DNA of 64,000 bases from Trichormus variabilis 0441 (GCF_009856605.1 NZ_CP047242.1:680001-744000), one strand, 5' to 3'; positions 54,478-62,315 are shown, numbered from the stretch's first letter. The notes: a model not told the origin generated them from the sequence alone. Numbers and translations are program-made.

Positions 54478-55848
54478 CTAGAGATTAGCTTCAATCAACT
54501 GACGATACTCACTTTTTTGCTTAACACCCTTAACTTCTTTCACCAGTTCTTTATCCTTAAAGAACTGAACAGTTGGTGTGCCGGTTACCCCAGCATTTTC
54601 CGCAATATCCCGGTCTTGGTCAATGTCGATTTCCACAAAGTGGATTTTGCCGTCAAATTCATCGACTACTTTATTTAAGATTGGCTTGAGAGTATGGCAA
54701 GGGCCACAGCCAGGGGAGACGTATTTGACAATGAGTAGGCGATCGCTTTCATGAAATAATTTTCGTAAAGCATAGCCACCAGCATGGCGAGTTGCGCTCA
54801 AAGCAAATCCCGCCTCTTGTTCCGCTTCTGTTTTCTGCGCTACTGGCTGAGTTTCTAACTCATTATTGATTGTTGGTTCTTGATGGAACTCTTGAATCAA
54901 CGCATTCGCAGACAACCAACGTTCCGCTAACAGCGCCGCCGCGCAGCCACTACCAGCCGCCGTAATTGCTTGACGATACTCATGGTCTTGTACGTCACCC
55001 GCCGCGAACACACCCTCTACACTAGTTTCTGGCGAACCATGTTTGGTAACAACATAACCAATTTCATCTAGTTCTAGTTGTCCCTGAAATAAGGAAGTGT
55101 TGGGCTTGTGACCAATAGCGTAGAACAAACCCCTGGCGTGTACTGTGGTTTCTTCCCCAGTCTTATTATTGCGGACTTTCACCCCATCCATGTGACCATT
55201 ACCAAACACATCCACAACTTCTGTGTTCCAATGCACTTGGATTTTGGGGTTACTCAAAACGCGGTCTTGCATAGCTTTAGAAGCCCGCATCTTTTCAGAA
55301 CGCACCAACAAATTAACCTTCGAGCCGTACTTGGTGAGATATATGGACTCTTCCGCCGCCGAGTCACCAGCACCAATCACAGCTAACTCTGCACCGTGGA
55401 AAATTGGGGTTGCACCATCACAAATTGCACAAGCCGAAATCCCCCGACTCCAGAATTGATGCTCGCTAGGTAAACCTAAACGTTTTGCCGTCGCACCAGT
55501 GGCAATAATAATACTGTGTGCTTTAAATTCTCTTTCCTCTGAGCGCACAGTAAATGGACGTTGGCTCAAGTCAACTGATATAACATCTTCAGTATATAAC
55601 TCAGCCCCCCAGCGTTCTGCTTGAGCCTTCATCCTATCCATTAAATCCGGCCCGGTAATCCCTTGGGGAAACCCTGGAAAGTTTTCTACCTCAGTCGTTG
55701 TCATAAGTTGCCCACCAGGCAAACCCCCAGCTTGAAAACCTTCAAATACAACGGGTTTTAGGTTAGCTCTCGCCGCATAGATAGCAGCCGTGTACCCTGC
55801 TGGCCCAGAACCAATAATGACTAAGTTTTCTACAGTTGGGTTAGACAT
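54478..55848 (-). CDS. NADPH-thioredoxin reductase/thioredoxin fusion (NTRC)
   Basis: A 456-residue bifunctional redox enzyme. Residues 1-310 form a thioredoxin reductase: FAD motif [17 protein letters not shown], redox pair CAIC (Cys140, Cys143), NADPH motif [15 protein letters not shown] and the FAD C-terminal [24 protein letters not shown] linker of ~45 residues leads to a thioredoxin domain with the CGPC active site ([12 protein letters not shown]) and [10 protein letters not shown]. The fused layout is NTRC of cyanobacteria and chloroplasts, which reduces 2-Cys peroxiredoxin with NADPH. Complete, no unusual residues. Confidence 0.95.
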   Translation of the reverse strand: MSNPTVENLVIIGSGPAGYTAAIYAARANLKPVVFEGFQAGGLPGGQLMTTTEVENFPGFPQGITGPDLMDRMKAQAERWGAELYTEDVISVDLSQRPFTVRSEEREFKAHSIIIATGATAKRLGLPSEHQFWSRGISACAICDGATPIFHGAELAVIGAGDSAAEESIYLTKYGSKVNLLVRSEKMRASKAMQDRVLSNPKIQVHWNTEVVDVFGNGHMDGVKVRNNKTGEETTVHARGLFYAIGHKPNTSLFQGQLELDEIGYVVTKHGSPETSVEGVFAAGDVQDHEYRQAITAAGSGCAAALLAERWLSANALIQEFHQEPTINNELETQPVAQKTEAEQEAGFALSATRHAGGYALRKLFHESDRLLIVKYVSPGCGPCHTLKPILNKVVDEFDGKIHFVEIDIDQDRDIAENAGVTGTPTVQFFKDKELVKEVKGVKQKSEYRQLIEANL

Positions 55849-56048
55849 AATATTTATACGAACTCATAACGACTACGTTTAATATAACATAACATATCAG
55901 ATCGGCAAGGGGAATGACAAGAAAACATCTACTAGCTTGAGCCACTTCAAGATAGCTATTGGCTTTTCGCCCGTCTCCTGCGCAATCAGTGGCAACTGTT
56001 CGTGTAAGATAAATTAGCTTTGGTAGATAGCAGAGATAGAACGCTTTT

Positions 56049-56975
56049 ATGAATCAATTGACGGTTAAAGATTGGATACTCATCAAGCGGCGGCTGACTC
56101 CCTATCTGTTCTTGCTACCTGCTTTGATTTTGTTGGGGTTAACAGTCTTTTGGCCGGCATTGCAAGCGTTTTACCTGAGTTTTACTAGCTACGAAGACCT
56201 GAGCCAACCACCCCAGTGGATAGGGATTAAAAACTTTCTTCGGTTGTGGAAAGATGCTGTTTTCTGGAAAACTTTAGAAAATACATTTCTTTATCTTGTC
56301 GCTGTAGTGCCGATTTTGGTGATTGCGCCTTTAGGGTTGGCAATCTTAGTGAATCAAAAACTACGCGGAATTAATTGGTTTAGAGCCGCGTACTACACAC
56401 CAGTAGTAATTTCTATGGTGGTCGCAGGTATCGCTTGGAAATGGCTATACGCCGAAAATGGTTTACTTAATCAGTTGCTCAAAACAATTGGTCTTTTCCC
56501 AGAAGGTATTCCCTGGCTCACTACTTCCGCTAAAGTTTTCGGTATTGTGCCAATCTCCCTAGCCAGTGTCATGGCTGTGACGATATGGAAAGGACTAGGC
56601 TATTACATGGTGATTTATCTAGCTGGGTTGCAATCAATTCCCGCAGATGTGTATGAAGCCGCCGCCATTGATGGCTCAGATGGTATTAGTAAACATTGGG
56701 ATATTACCATCCCTTTAATGAAACCCTATTTAGCACTAGTAGCGGTAATTTCCGCGATTTCTGCTACTAAGGTATTTGAGGAAGTTTACATCATGACTCA
56801 AGGGGGGCCGCTCAATAGCTCGAAAACCATTGTTTATTATCTCTATGAGCAAGCCTTTAGTAATTTAGAAATTAGCTACGCCTGCACCATTGGACTAGTA
56901 CTATTTTTGATAATTTTAGCTTTGTCAGTTTTGCGGTTAGTGATTAGTCAACCAGGGGGAGACGGTCTAGTTTAA
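56049..56975 (+). CDS. sugar ABC transporter permease (MalF/UgpA type), apparently unaccompanied
   Basis: A 308-residue inner-membrane permease with six helices: TPYLFLLPALILLGLTVFWPALQAFYLSF near the N terminus, the inner block typical of binding-protein-dependent transporters, and the EAA loop EAAAIDGSDGISKHWDITIPLMKP (about 204-227) that docks on the ATPase. It fits the MalF/GgtC-like group for sugars or osmolytes. No second permease, binding protein or ATPase follows, so partners must be encoded elsewhere. Immediately downstream is the tRNA-like region. Confidence 0.9.
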   Translation: MNQLTVKDWILIKRRLTPYLFLLPALILLGLTVFWPALQAFYLSFTSYEDLSQPPQWIGIKNFLRLWKDAVFWKTLENTFLYLVAVVPILVIAPLGLAILVNQKLRGINWFRAAYYTPVVISMVVAGIAWKWLYAENGLLNQLLKTIGLFPEGIPWLTTSAKVFGIVPISLASVMAVTIWKGLGYYMVIYLAGLQSIPADVYEAAAIDGSDGISKHWDITIPLMKPYLALVAVISAISATKVFEEVYIMTQGGPLNSSKTIVYYLYEQAFSNLEISYACTIGLVLFLIILALSVLRLVISQPGGDGLV

Positions 56976-57130
56976 TACTGAGACTACCGCCTTAAATTTT
57001 CCTATGCTACATTAAGTTACAAGATAGTAATATATTTGCCGAGCTATGGTTTGGGTTCTGTATACCCAACTGGTGCGCCAACCTCTGGATTGAGCGTATA
57101 CCGCAAAGTAATAGGTTACTGTTTTGCACC

Positions 57131-57179
57131 GTTTGATAAGGCCAGTGGCAGAGCCGATAAAGCTTATGCTACATCAAAC
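57131..57179 (+). other. miniature tRNA-like remnant
   Basis: GTTTGAT (57131-57137) and ATCAAAC (57173-57179) form a perfect 7-bp acceptor-like stem. Inside is a D-arm-like GGCCAGTGGCAGAGCC (conserved GG and A). The remaining 17 bases are too few for both anticodon and T arms. It lies four bases before the tRNA-Asn gene and looks like a decayed array member. Not a functional tRNA by normal rules. Confidence 0.35.
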
Positions 57180-57183
57180 AACG

Positions 57184-57258
57184 CGAAAGTTAGCTCACTG
57201 GTAGAGCGATCGACTGTTAATCGATTTGTTGTAGGTTCGATTCCTATACTTTCTCCCA
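57184..57258 (+). tRNA. tRNA-Asn (GUU) with encoded CCA
   Basis: Acceptor CGAAAGT (57184-57190) and ACTTTCT (57248-57254) pair at six of seven positions; the first pair is a C/U mismatch. D arm GCTC-ACTGGTA-GAGC with U8, A14 and GG; anticodon arm ATCGA-CTGTTAA-TCGAT with anticodon GTT; variable loop of five; T arm GTAGG-TTCGATT-CCTAT. Then discriminator C and an encoded CCA (57256-57258). The open first pair and the C discriminator are unusual for tRNA-Asn and suggest a divergent, array-type copy rather than the housekeeping gene. Confidence 0.75.
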
Positions 57259-57316
57259 ACCCTGTCAGGGTCAAAAGACACTACTCTGCAAAAGTAGCCC
57301 ATTTAACTTTAGAAAA
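57259..57316 (+). other. tRNA-Cys-like remnant
   Basis: GTC-AGGGTCAAAA-GAC resembles a three-pair D arm as in tRNA-Cys, then A, and a perfect anticodon arm CTACT-CTGCAAA-AGTAG with anticodon GCA (Cys), around 57264-57297. No T arm or matching acceptor follows. It begins directly after the CCA of tRNA-Asn. Probably a degenerate member of a former tRNA array. Confidence 0.4.
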
Positions 57317-57333
57317 ACTCTGTGATGTAGGTT

Positions 57334-57368
57334 TACTATTGGTCATCACCAGGTGATGTTCAATAGTA
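57334..57368. repeat. long perfect inverted repeat after the tRNA-like region
   Basis: TACTATTG (57334-57341) pairs with CAATAGTA (57361-57368) and, inside, CATCACC (57344-57350) with GGTGATG (57352-57358) around a single A. It could end the tRNA transcript. The region 56976-57631 holds no convincing protein gene. Confidence 0.6.
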
Positions 57369-57631
57369 GCAGTGAAGAAGCTAGAGCGGATGTTCTCTCT
57401 CTAACTTGAGTATGTTCCTTCGGTTTCCTATTTAGGCAAACTGAACGACATATTTGATGCTGTTGTCTATTTCTAGATGACCCTTGGGTACTCTAGACGC
57501 AAGTAGCAGCAATCTTAATCCAGTTTTGGAGACACATTCGCCCGCAACTGAACTGTAAACACCTACATTTGCAGAGTTTTAAAATATCATGTAGTATAAT
57601 ACTACATATAGTGAATTGAAATTGAGAGACG

Positions 57632-58180
57632 ATGGAGCAAGCACGTCAAGTCAAAATCAGCAAATTCTTAAGTAAGCATTTGCGTCATACACCAGAACGC
57701 CTTGGTTTGGTTTTGGCTCCTGGCGGTTGGGTAGCAGTTGATGAGTTACTATCTGCTTGTGCATCCCATCAATTTCCTATTTCTCGTGCAGACTTGGAAC
57801 AGGTTGTATCTAACAATGATAAGCAGCGCTTCTCATTCGATGAAACTGCAACTAAAATTCGAGCCAATCAGGGACATAGTGTGGAAGTAGATTTGCAACT
57901 ACAACCACAACTTCCACCACCAATTCTTTATCACGGTACAGGTGAAAAATCAGTACCAGCAATCTTAAAATCTGGATTGCTGAAAATGTCACGTCACCAT
58001 GTGCATTTATCTAAAGATATAGAAACTGCCCGAACAGTAGGAATACGGCATGGTAAACCAGTTATATTTTCTGTTGATGCTATGGTTATGTATCAATCAG
58101 GATTTACTTTTTATTGTTCAGATAATGGGGTTTATTTAGTGGATCATGTTCCACCTGAGTATTTACATATGATGAATTAA
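57632..58180 (+). CDS. kptA: RNA 2'-phosphotransferase, KptA/Tpt1 family
   Basis: A 182-residue enzyme that in eukaryotes removes the splice-junction 2'-phosphate of tRNA using NAD+. The family's basic and histidine residues are seen in SKHLRHTPERLGL (first Arg), IRANQGHSVEVD (His), LYHGTGEKSVPAILKSGLLKMSRHHVHLS (Arg/His, ADP-ribosyl-transferase fold) and GKPVIFSVDAM. Bacteria mostly lack tRNA splicing that leaves a 2'-phosphate, so its bacterial substrate is unclear. It is the first gene of a tight three-gene run and follows a tRNA-bearing region. Confidence 0.9.
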   Translation: MEQARQVKISKFLSKHLRHTPERLGLVLAPGGWVAVDELLSACASHQFPISRADLEQVVSNNDKQRFSFDETATKIRANQGHSVEVDLQLQPQLPPPILYHGTGEKSVPAILKSGLLKMSRHHVHLSKDIETARTVGIRHGKPVIFSVDAMVMYQSGFTFYCSDNGVYLVDHVPPEYLHMMN

Positions 58181-58189
58181 GTTATTCTA

Positions 58190-58771
58190 ATGCCAAACTT
58201 TGATAATCAATTACAAACATTCCAGGCCAGCGATCGCCAAGAATGGCGGGAATGGTTGACACAAAACTATCAAACATCAATTGGGGTATGGCTAATTTAC
58301 TACAAAGTCAAAAGTGGTAAACCGAGTATTAAATATAATGAGGCAGTCAAAGAAGCCTTATGTTTTGGTTGGATTGACAGTAAAGTTAAATCCTTGGACA
58401 AAGAACGTTATATGCAGATATTTACCCCCCGAAAACCGAAGAGTGGATGGTCAAAATTAAATAAGCAATATATCCAAGAACTTACTCTGCAAGGTTTGAT
58501 TACCGAGGCTGGTTTAGCGAAGATTACAGTTGCAAAACAAGACGGTTCATGGACTATCTTAGATGCAATAGAAGCATTAATTATTCCCGATGACTTACAA
58601 CAAGCCTTAGCAGCTAATGAAACAGCTAGTACATATTTTTTAGGATTAAGTAGCTCATCGAAGAAAAATATTCTTTTACGGCTTGCCAGCGCTAAACGTC
58701 CGGAAACAAGGCTGAAGCGAATTGAGGAAACTATAAATTTAGCATTACAAAACAAAATCACCAAGTTATAA
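58190..58771 (+). CDS. YdeI/OmpD-associated family protein
   Basis: A 193-residue cytoplasmic protein of the YdeI family: FQASDRQEWREWLTQNYQTSIGVWLIYYKVKSGKPSIKYNEAVKEALCFGWIDSKVKSLD, then MQIFTPRKPKSGWSKLNKQYIQEL and a C-terminal helical repeat (LGLSSSSKKNILLRLASAKRPETRLKRIEETINLAL). Function in the family is poorly known (bacteriocin protection has been suggested). Nine bases after kptA, so co-translated. Confidence 0.85.
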   Translation: MPNFDNQLQTFQASDRQEWREWLTQNYQTSIGVWLIYYKVKSGKPSIKYNEAVKEALCFGWIDSKVKSLDKERYMQIFTPRKPKSGWSKLNKQYIQELTLQGLITEAGLAKITVAKQDGSWTILDAIEALIIPDDLQQALAANETASTYFLGLSSSSKKNILLRLASAKRPETRLKRIEETINLALQNKITKL

Positions 58772-58807
58772 ATGTCTTGGAATTGAATCAAATTATCTGA
58801 GTTTTTT

Positions 58808-60346
58808 ATGCAAATTGATATGTGGAAATATTTTTATATTAAACCTAACGAAATCGGCATTTTATATCATCGGAGTGATTTCAAAAAAATCTTACAGCCG
58901 GGGACTTACATTTATTTTGGTAGGCATTGGCAAGTTAAAACTTATGATCTCAATCAGCCTGAAGCTAAGATTGAGAACTTGGAATTATTACTAAGAAATC
59001 ATGGTGCAGAATTACAGGAGTATTTGCTAGTAGTTAGGACAGGATTTAATCAAGCTGCTTTAGTCAGGTGTGGTCAAATTTGGCTTAGTGTTTTACCTAA
59101 TCAATTGCGGGTATTTTGGCGTGGTTTTATAGAGGTACAAGCTCATTTTTTCAATTTGGAAACAAGTTTGGAATTACCTGCTGAGTTTGTGCAGCAAGTA
59201 AGGGGAATTGCTTTGAGTGGAATCAAGAAATTCCCAATTTCTGAGTATGAGCTTGGTTTGCTGTATGTGCAGAACAACTTTGTGCGATCGCTCTCTACCG
59301 GAGAGTACGCTTTTTGGTCGATTGATCGGGATGTTTCTGTGCGGACTATCAGTCGTCTTGTCCCTAATCCAGACTTTCCCTTAGAAGAAATATTGATTGA
59401 GCGACACCCTGATTTTGTGGCTACTTATTGCGAAACGGTACAGTTACAAAGTCAACAAGTAGCGATCGCTCGTTATCAAGGTAAAGTCATTGCTATCCTA
59501 CCACCAACCAGCCGCAAGCTATTCTGGCAAGACGTGGAAGTAGAAGTAATTGACATCAGCACCGATGCTAAATTGCCAACTTCCCTTATTGGTGAGTTAG
59601 TGTCTGGTTCACGAGAGGTTGTAGCCTTGAGCCACAATTACTTACACCTTTGTGAAGTACCACCACAACACATTGGCTTGTTATACATTAATCAAGAGTT
59701 TCAAACACAACTCCCTTCAGGGAAACACGCCTGGTGGGTGTTTGGACGTTCTTGGCAAACGGAAGTCTTTGACCTACGTCAACAAACTTTGGAAGTATCC
59801 GGGCAAGATATCCTCACCAAGGATAAAGTACCCTTACGCTTGAACTTAACTGCTGGCTACCGCCTTCTTGACCCCTTGAAAGCCAGAAACAGCTTATCAG
59901 ATATTCTCAACTATTTGTATAAAGAATTGCAGTTTGCCTTACGTGGTGCTGTGGGGGAGAGGAGTTTGGATGCTTTACTGGAGGATAAAGGCACAATTGA
60001 TAGAAGTATTTTTGAGTATATTCGTCAGAAAACTGCCGACTATGGAATCGAAGTAGATTCTGTTGGAGTGAAAGATATTATTCTTCCCGGCGAAATTAAA
60101 ACTATTTTGAGCAAAGTAGTGGAAGCCGAAAAAGCTGCCCAAGCTAACGTAGTTCGTCGTCGTGAAGAAACAGCCGCCACTCGCAGTATGTTGAATACCG
60201 CCAAGGTCATGGAAGATAACCCCGTAGCCTTGCGTTTAAAGGAATTGGAGGTGTTAGAGCGAATTGCCGAGAAGATTGAGAAAATACAAGTAAATGGCAG
60301 CTTGGACAGCATTTTGACGGAATTAATTCGGATTAATCGCAATTAA
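58808..60346 (+). CDS. slipin/SPFH protein with triplicated N-terminal module
   Basis: A 512-residue protein. The C-terminal half (about 320-470) is an SPFH/slipin domain: LEVSGQDILTKDKVPLRLNLTAGYRL, ELQFALRGAVGERSLDALL, YGIEVDSVGVKDIILPGEIKTILSKVVEAEKAAQAN, then a coiled coil. In front are three copies of one module: IGILYHRSDFKKILQPGTYIYF (about 17), LGLLYVQNNFVRSLSTGEYAFW (about 150) and IGLLYINQEFQTQLPSGKHAWW (about 292). No N-terminal transmembrane helix is visible, unlike classical slipins. Slipins scaffold membrane patches; here the role is unknown. It is 36 bp after the YdeI gene. Confidence 0.85.
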   Translation: MQIDMWKYFYIKPNEIGILYHRSDFKKILQPGTYIYFGRHWQVKTYDLNQPEAKIENLELLLRNHGAELQEYLLVVRTGFNQAALVRCGQIWLSVLPNQLRVFWRGFIEVQAHFFNLETSLELPAEFVQQVRGIALSGIKKFPISEYELGLLYVQNNFVRSLSTGEYAFWSIDRDVSVRTISRLVPNPDFPLEEILIERHPDFVATYCETVQLQSQQVAIARYQGKVIAILPPTSRKLFWQDVEVEVIDISTDAKLPTSLIGELVSGSREVVALSHNYLHLCEVPPQHIGLLYINQEFQTQLPSGKHAWWVFGRSWQTEVFDLRQQTLEVSGQDILTKDKVPLRLNLTAGYRLLDPLKARNSLSDILNYLYKELQFALRGAVGERSLDALLEDKGTIDRSIFEYIRQKTADYGIEVDSVGVKDIILPGEIKTILSKVVEAEKAAQANVVRRREETAATRSMLNTAKVMEDNPVALRLKELEVLERIAEKIEKIQVNGSLDSILTELIRINRN

Positions 60347-60447
60347 ACGCTATATTTTCGATAATTTACAATCCTACGTAACTAATTATCTAAGATAGAT
60401 GCAGAGAATTGGCTTCTATGTCATCCTAGAAAAGGAGAGTTAATTCG

Positions 60448-60534
60448 GTGAGTATCTTTGTTTTTAGTATTGACGGGCTTTTCCCTTTTAGTATTTACAG
60501 GCTTTTCTCCGAAATTTACATCTCTAGACAGTAA
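60448..60534 (+). CDS. possible 28-codon leader ORF upstream of rbp
   Basis: An AAAGGAG site (60431-60437) is followed by GTG at 60448 and a 28-codon frame (SIFVFSIDGLFPFS..YISRQ) ending 18 bases before the rbp start. It contains two copies of a 24-base repeat (TTTTAGTATTGACGGGC.. at 60462 and TTTTAGTATTTACAGGC.. at 60486). Could be an upstream regulatory peptide or part of the structured 5' UTR known for cyanobacterial rbp genes. Confidence 0.3.
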   Translation: MSIFVFSIDGLFPFSIYRLFSEIYISRQ

Positions 60535-60552
60535 CAATTTTGGAGACCATCG

Positions 60553-60861
60553 ATGTCAATTTATGTAGGCAACCTCTCTTACGAAGTTACCCAAGACACC
60601 TTAAGTGCCGTTTTTGCAGAATACGGTACTGTAAAGCGTGTTCAACTACCTACTGACCGCGAAACAGGACAACCACGGGGTTTTGGTTTTGTGGAAATGG
60701 GAAGTGAAGCTGAAGAAGCAGCCGCTATCGAAGCTCTTGATGGTGCTGAATGGATGGGACGTGACCTAAAAGTTAACAAAGCCAAGCCCAGAGAAGACCG
60801 AGGTCCTTCTGGTGGTAATCGGGGAGGATACGGTGGAGGCGGTGGACGCAACCGCTACTAA
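60553..60861 (+). CDS. rbp: RRM-type RNA-binding protein (Rbp)
   Basis: A 102-residue cyanobacterial glycine-rich RNA-binding protein. One RRM spans 1-80 with RNP2 IYVGNLSY and RNP1 RGFGFVEM, followed by a short glycine-rich tail (GGNRGGYGGGGGRNRY). Members are cold-inducible in Anabaena and bind mRNA; some steer thylakoid mRNA localisation. The 206-bp upstream region, with a possible leader ORF, may mediate temperature control. It is followed 130 bp later by rpsU, a pairing common in cyanobacteria. Confidence 0.95.
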   Translation: MSIYVGNLSYEVTQDTLSAVFAEYGTVKRVQLPTDRETGQPRGFGFVEMGSEAEEAAAIEALDGAEWMGRDLKVNKAKPREDRGPSGGNRGGYGGGGGRNRY

Positions 60862-60991
60862 GCTTTAAAAGCTGAAATTTTTGTAGCCGATTTTCAGATT
60901 AGACAAAGAGTACGCCTTTTTTTTAAACTTGAGTCAACTGGACGGCTTACCATTATGAGCCATTAATTAAGCTAATTTAGCAGGAGAGATA

Positions 60992-61180
60992 ATGACCCAA
61001 ATAGTAGTGGGTGAGAATGAACACATTGAGTCAGCCTTACGCCGATTCAAGCGAGAAGTTTCCAAAGCGGGAATTTTCCAAGACATGAGGAAACACCGTC
61101 ACTTTGAAACGCCTATTGAAAAAAGCAAGCGCAAAAAACTCGCCTTGCACAAACAAAGCAAAAGACGTTTCCGTACCTAA
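60992..61180 (+). CDS. rpsU: 30S ribosomal protein S21
   Basis: A 62-residue, strongly basic protein: [56 protein letters not shown] is the full S21 fold of two helices with the RxxKRxxxKxGI core. A AGGAGAG site precedes ATG 60992. It is co-located with rbp and followed by a strong terminator. Confidence 0.97.
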   Translation: MTQIVVGENEHIESALRRFKREVSKAGIFQDMRKHRHFETPIEKSKRKKLALHKQSKRRFRT

Positions 61181-61196
61181 AGGATGACATAGAGAC

Positions 61197-61235
61197 AAAA
61201 GAAAACCCTCATAGTGCTTATGAGGGTTTTCTTTT
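61197..61235 (+). terminator. strong terminator after rpsU
   Basis: A 17-bp perfect stem (61197-61213 with 61219-61235; core AAAACCCTCATA / TATGAGGGTTTT) around a five-base loop, with A-rich and T-rich arms so it can act in both directions. It closes the rbp-rpsU unit. Confidence 0.9.
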
Positions 61236-61313
61236 GGCGATTTAGCTCAGAAGAGGAAAAATTCAGCAATAAGTACTTCTAACTGGACAGCTGATGCACG
61301 ATATCAAAGTTTG

Positions 61314-61378
61314 GTAGGGTACGTCAGTACAACAGAACCTAAATATACTCGGAAACTCTTTATACTGACGCACCCTAA
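61314..61378. repeat. 65-bp inverted-repeat element, copy 2
   Basis: Begins GTAGGGTACGTCAG and ends CTGACGCACCCTAA, with interior AGAACCTAAATATACTCGG closely matching copy 1. It lies in a 359-bp gene-free stretch (61181-61539) between rpsU and the toxin gene; nothing else is visible there except the terminator. Confidence 0.8.
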
Positions 61379-61539
61379 ATTTTGAATATTTTTTATCTGG
61401 AAGTCCCTTGGCAAAGATAATAATTTTCATTGTGATGTAAAGAAAATAGCCTTACACAAGAAAATTGTTGAAGTGAGTGGTTCTTTTATTTACTTGCTAT
61501 ACTGTTGAAAATATATGTCTCATTATCAATAATAGATAA

Positions 61540-61962
61540 GTGTGGAACGTTGAATTTCATGATGAGTTTGAATCAGAATTTGATGATTTACCTGAAGAAG
61601 TACAAGATGAACTAAGCGCTACAGCACAGCTATTAGAAGAATTTGGTTCACAGCTCAAACGTCCTCATGCTGACACGCTCAACGGTTCCCAATACAGCAA
61701 TATGAAAGAGTTGAGGTTTAATGCTGATGGTGGTGTTTGGCGTGTAGCGTTCGCTTTTGATCCAAAAAGGCAAGCAATCTTACTCGTAGCAGGTGATAAA
61801 TCAGGTGTTAGCCAAAAGCGTTTTTACAAGGAATTAATCAAAAAAGCTGATGCTCGATATAAAAGTCATCTTTTAAAGTTAGAAAAGGATTCAGCACAAG
61901 ATGGGAAAGAGCTTAAGAGACAAAATCAAAGAACTACCAATAGAACGCCAGAAAAAGATTGA
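61540..61962 (+). CDS. RelE/HigB-type (phage Gp49-like) toxin candidate
   Basis: A 140-residue protein using GTG 61540: WNVEFHDEFESEFDDLPEEVQDEL, then LEEFGSQLKRPHADTLNGSQYSNMKELRFNADGGVWRVAFAFDPKRQAILLVAGDKSG. This is the RelE/Gp49 fold of mRNA-interferase toxins, with the basic catalytic surface in WRVAFAFDPKR and KRFYKELIKKAD. The C-terminal ~25 residues are a charged extension (KDSAQDGKELKRQNQR). It overlaps the next small gene by 62 bp. Of the HigB or RelE type; exact class unsure. Confidence 0.82.
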   Translation: MWNVEFHDEFESEFDDLPEEVQDELSATAQLLEEFGSQLKRPHADTLNGSQYSNMKELRFNADGGVWRVAFAFDPKRQAILLVAGDKSGVSQKRFYKELIKKADARYKSHLLKLEKDSAQDGKELKRQNQRTTNRTPEKD

Positions 61963-62104
61963 AGCACGCGCTCAGGAGTTGATAGCGCAAGAGCTTAAGA
62001 GACAAAAAATGAAGCAAGAAAAATACAGAATGAGAAAGTCAGGAGTTTTTTCTAGCAGAGAAGTAGCTGTTCTTAGAAAAATTCAAGAGCAGGTGTTAGT
62101 TTAA
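61901..62104 (+). CDS. truncated HigA-type antitoxin
   Basis: A 67-residue frame: MGKSLRDKIKELPIERQKKIEARAQELIAQEL matches the N-terminal helix of XRE/HigA antitoxins that go with Gp49 toxins. Where a helix-turn-helix domain should follow, the protein ends after a basic tail (KQEKYRMRKSGVFSSREVAVLRKIQEQVLV). No HTH is found in any frame downstream. The DNA-binding domain is therefore missing or highly diverged; the toxin-binding part may still work. Confidence 0.65.
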   Translation: MGKSLRDKIKELPIERQKKIEARAQELIAQELKRQKMKQEKYRMRKSGVFSSREVAVLRKIQEQVLV

Positions 62105-62183
62105 TACAGCAAAATAATTAAGTCTCAAGGTTGTTATCAAGGATATGCTGAAAACCCCATATCTTTTCACAATGATGGCTAGA

Positions 62184-62300
62184 ACTTACGCAGGTATCAC
62201 ATAATATACGTCGTGTAGGGTGCGTCAGACGGCTCAAATGCTGTCAATAAAAATATTCTTGATATCTGACGCACCCTACTAATATGCCAGTTGCGTAAGT
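62184..62300. repeat. ACTTACGCA inverted repeat enclosing the third 65-bp element
   Basis: ACTTACGCA (62184-62192) and TGCGTAAGT (62292-62300) are outer inverted repeats, 117 bp end to end. Inside lies the 65-bp element copy 3. This looks like one MITE-like repeat inserted into another. Confidence 0.6.
62215..62279. repeat. 65-bp inverted-repeat element, copy 3
   Basis: Starts GTAGGGTGCGTCAG and ends CTGACGCACCCTAC, same 14-bp ends and same 65-bp length as copies 1 and 2, but the interior (ACGGCTCAAATGCTGTC..) differs. So the ends are conserved independently of the core. Confidence 0.8.
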
Positions 62301-62315
62301 GTTGAGGACACGTAA

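Noticed and set aside
54478..55848. Possible separate thioredoxin reductase and thioredoxin genes
   Set aside because: One continuous frame with a linker joins both domains; this is the NTRC fusion.
57048..57130. Further tRNA-like arms (TTGGGT-TCTGTAT-ACCCAA and GCAAAGTAA..TTACTGTTTTGC)
   Set aside because: Single hairpins with an anticodon-loop C33 instead of T33 and no D or T arm; too weak to list as tRNA remnants.
57036..57356. 106-codon open frame over the tRNA-Asn region
   Set aside because: It reads through the tRNA gene and tRNA-like remnants; composition is not protein-like and there is no ribosome binding site.
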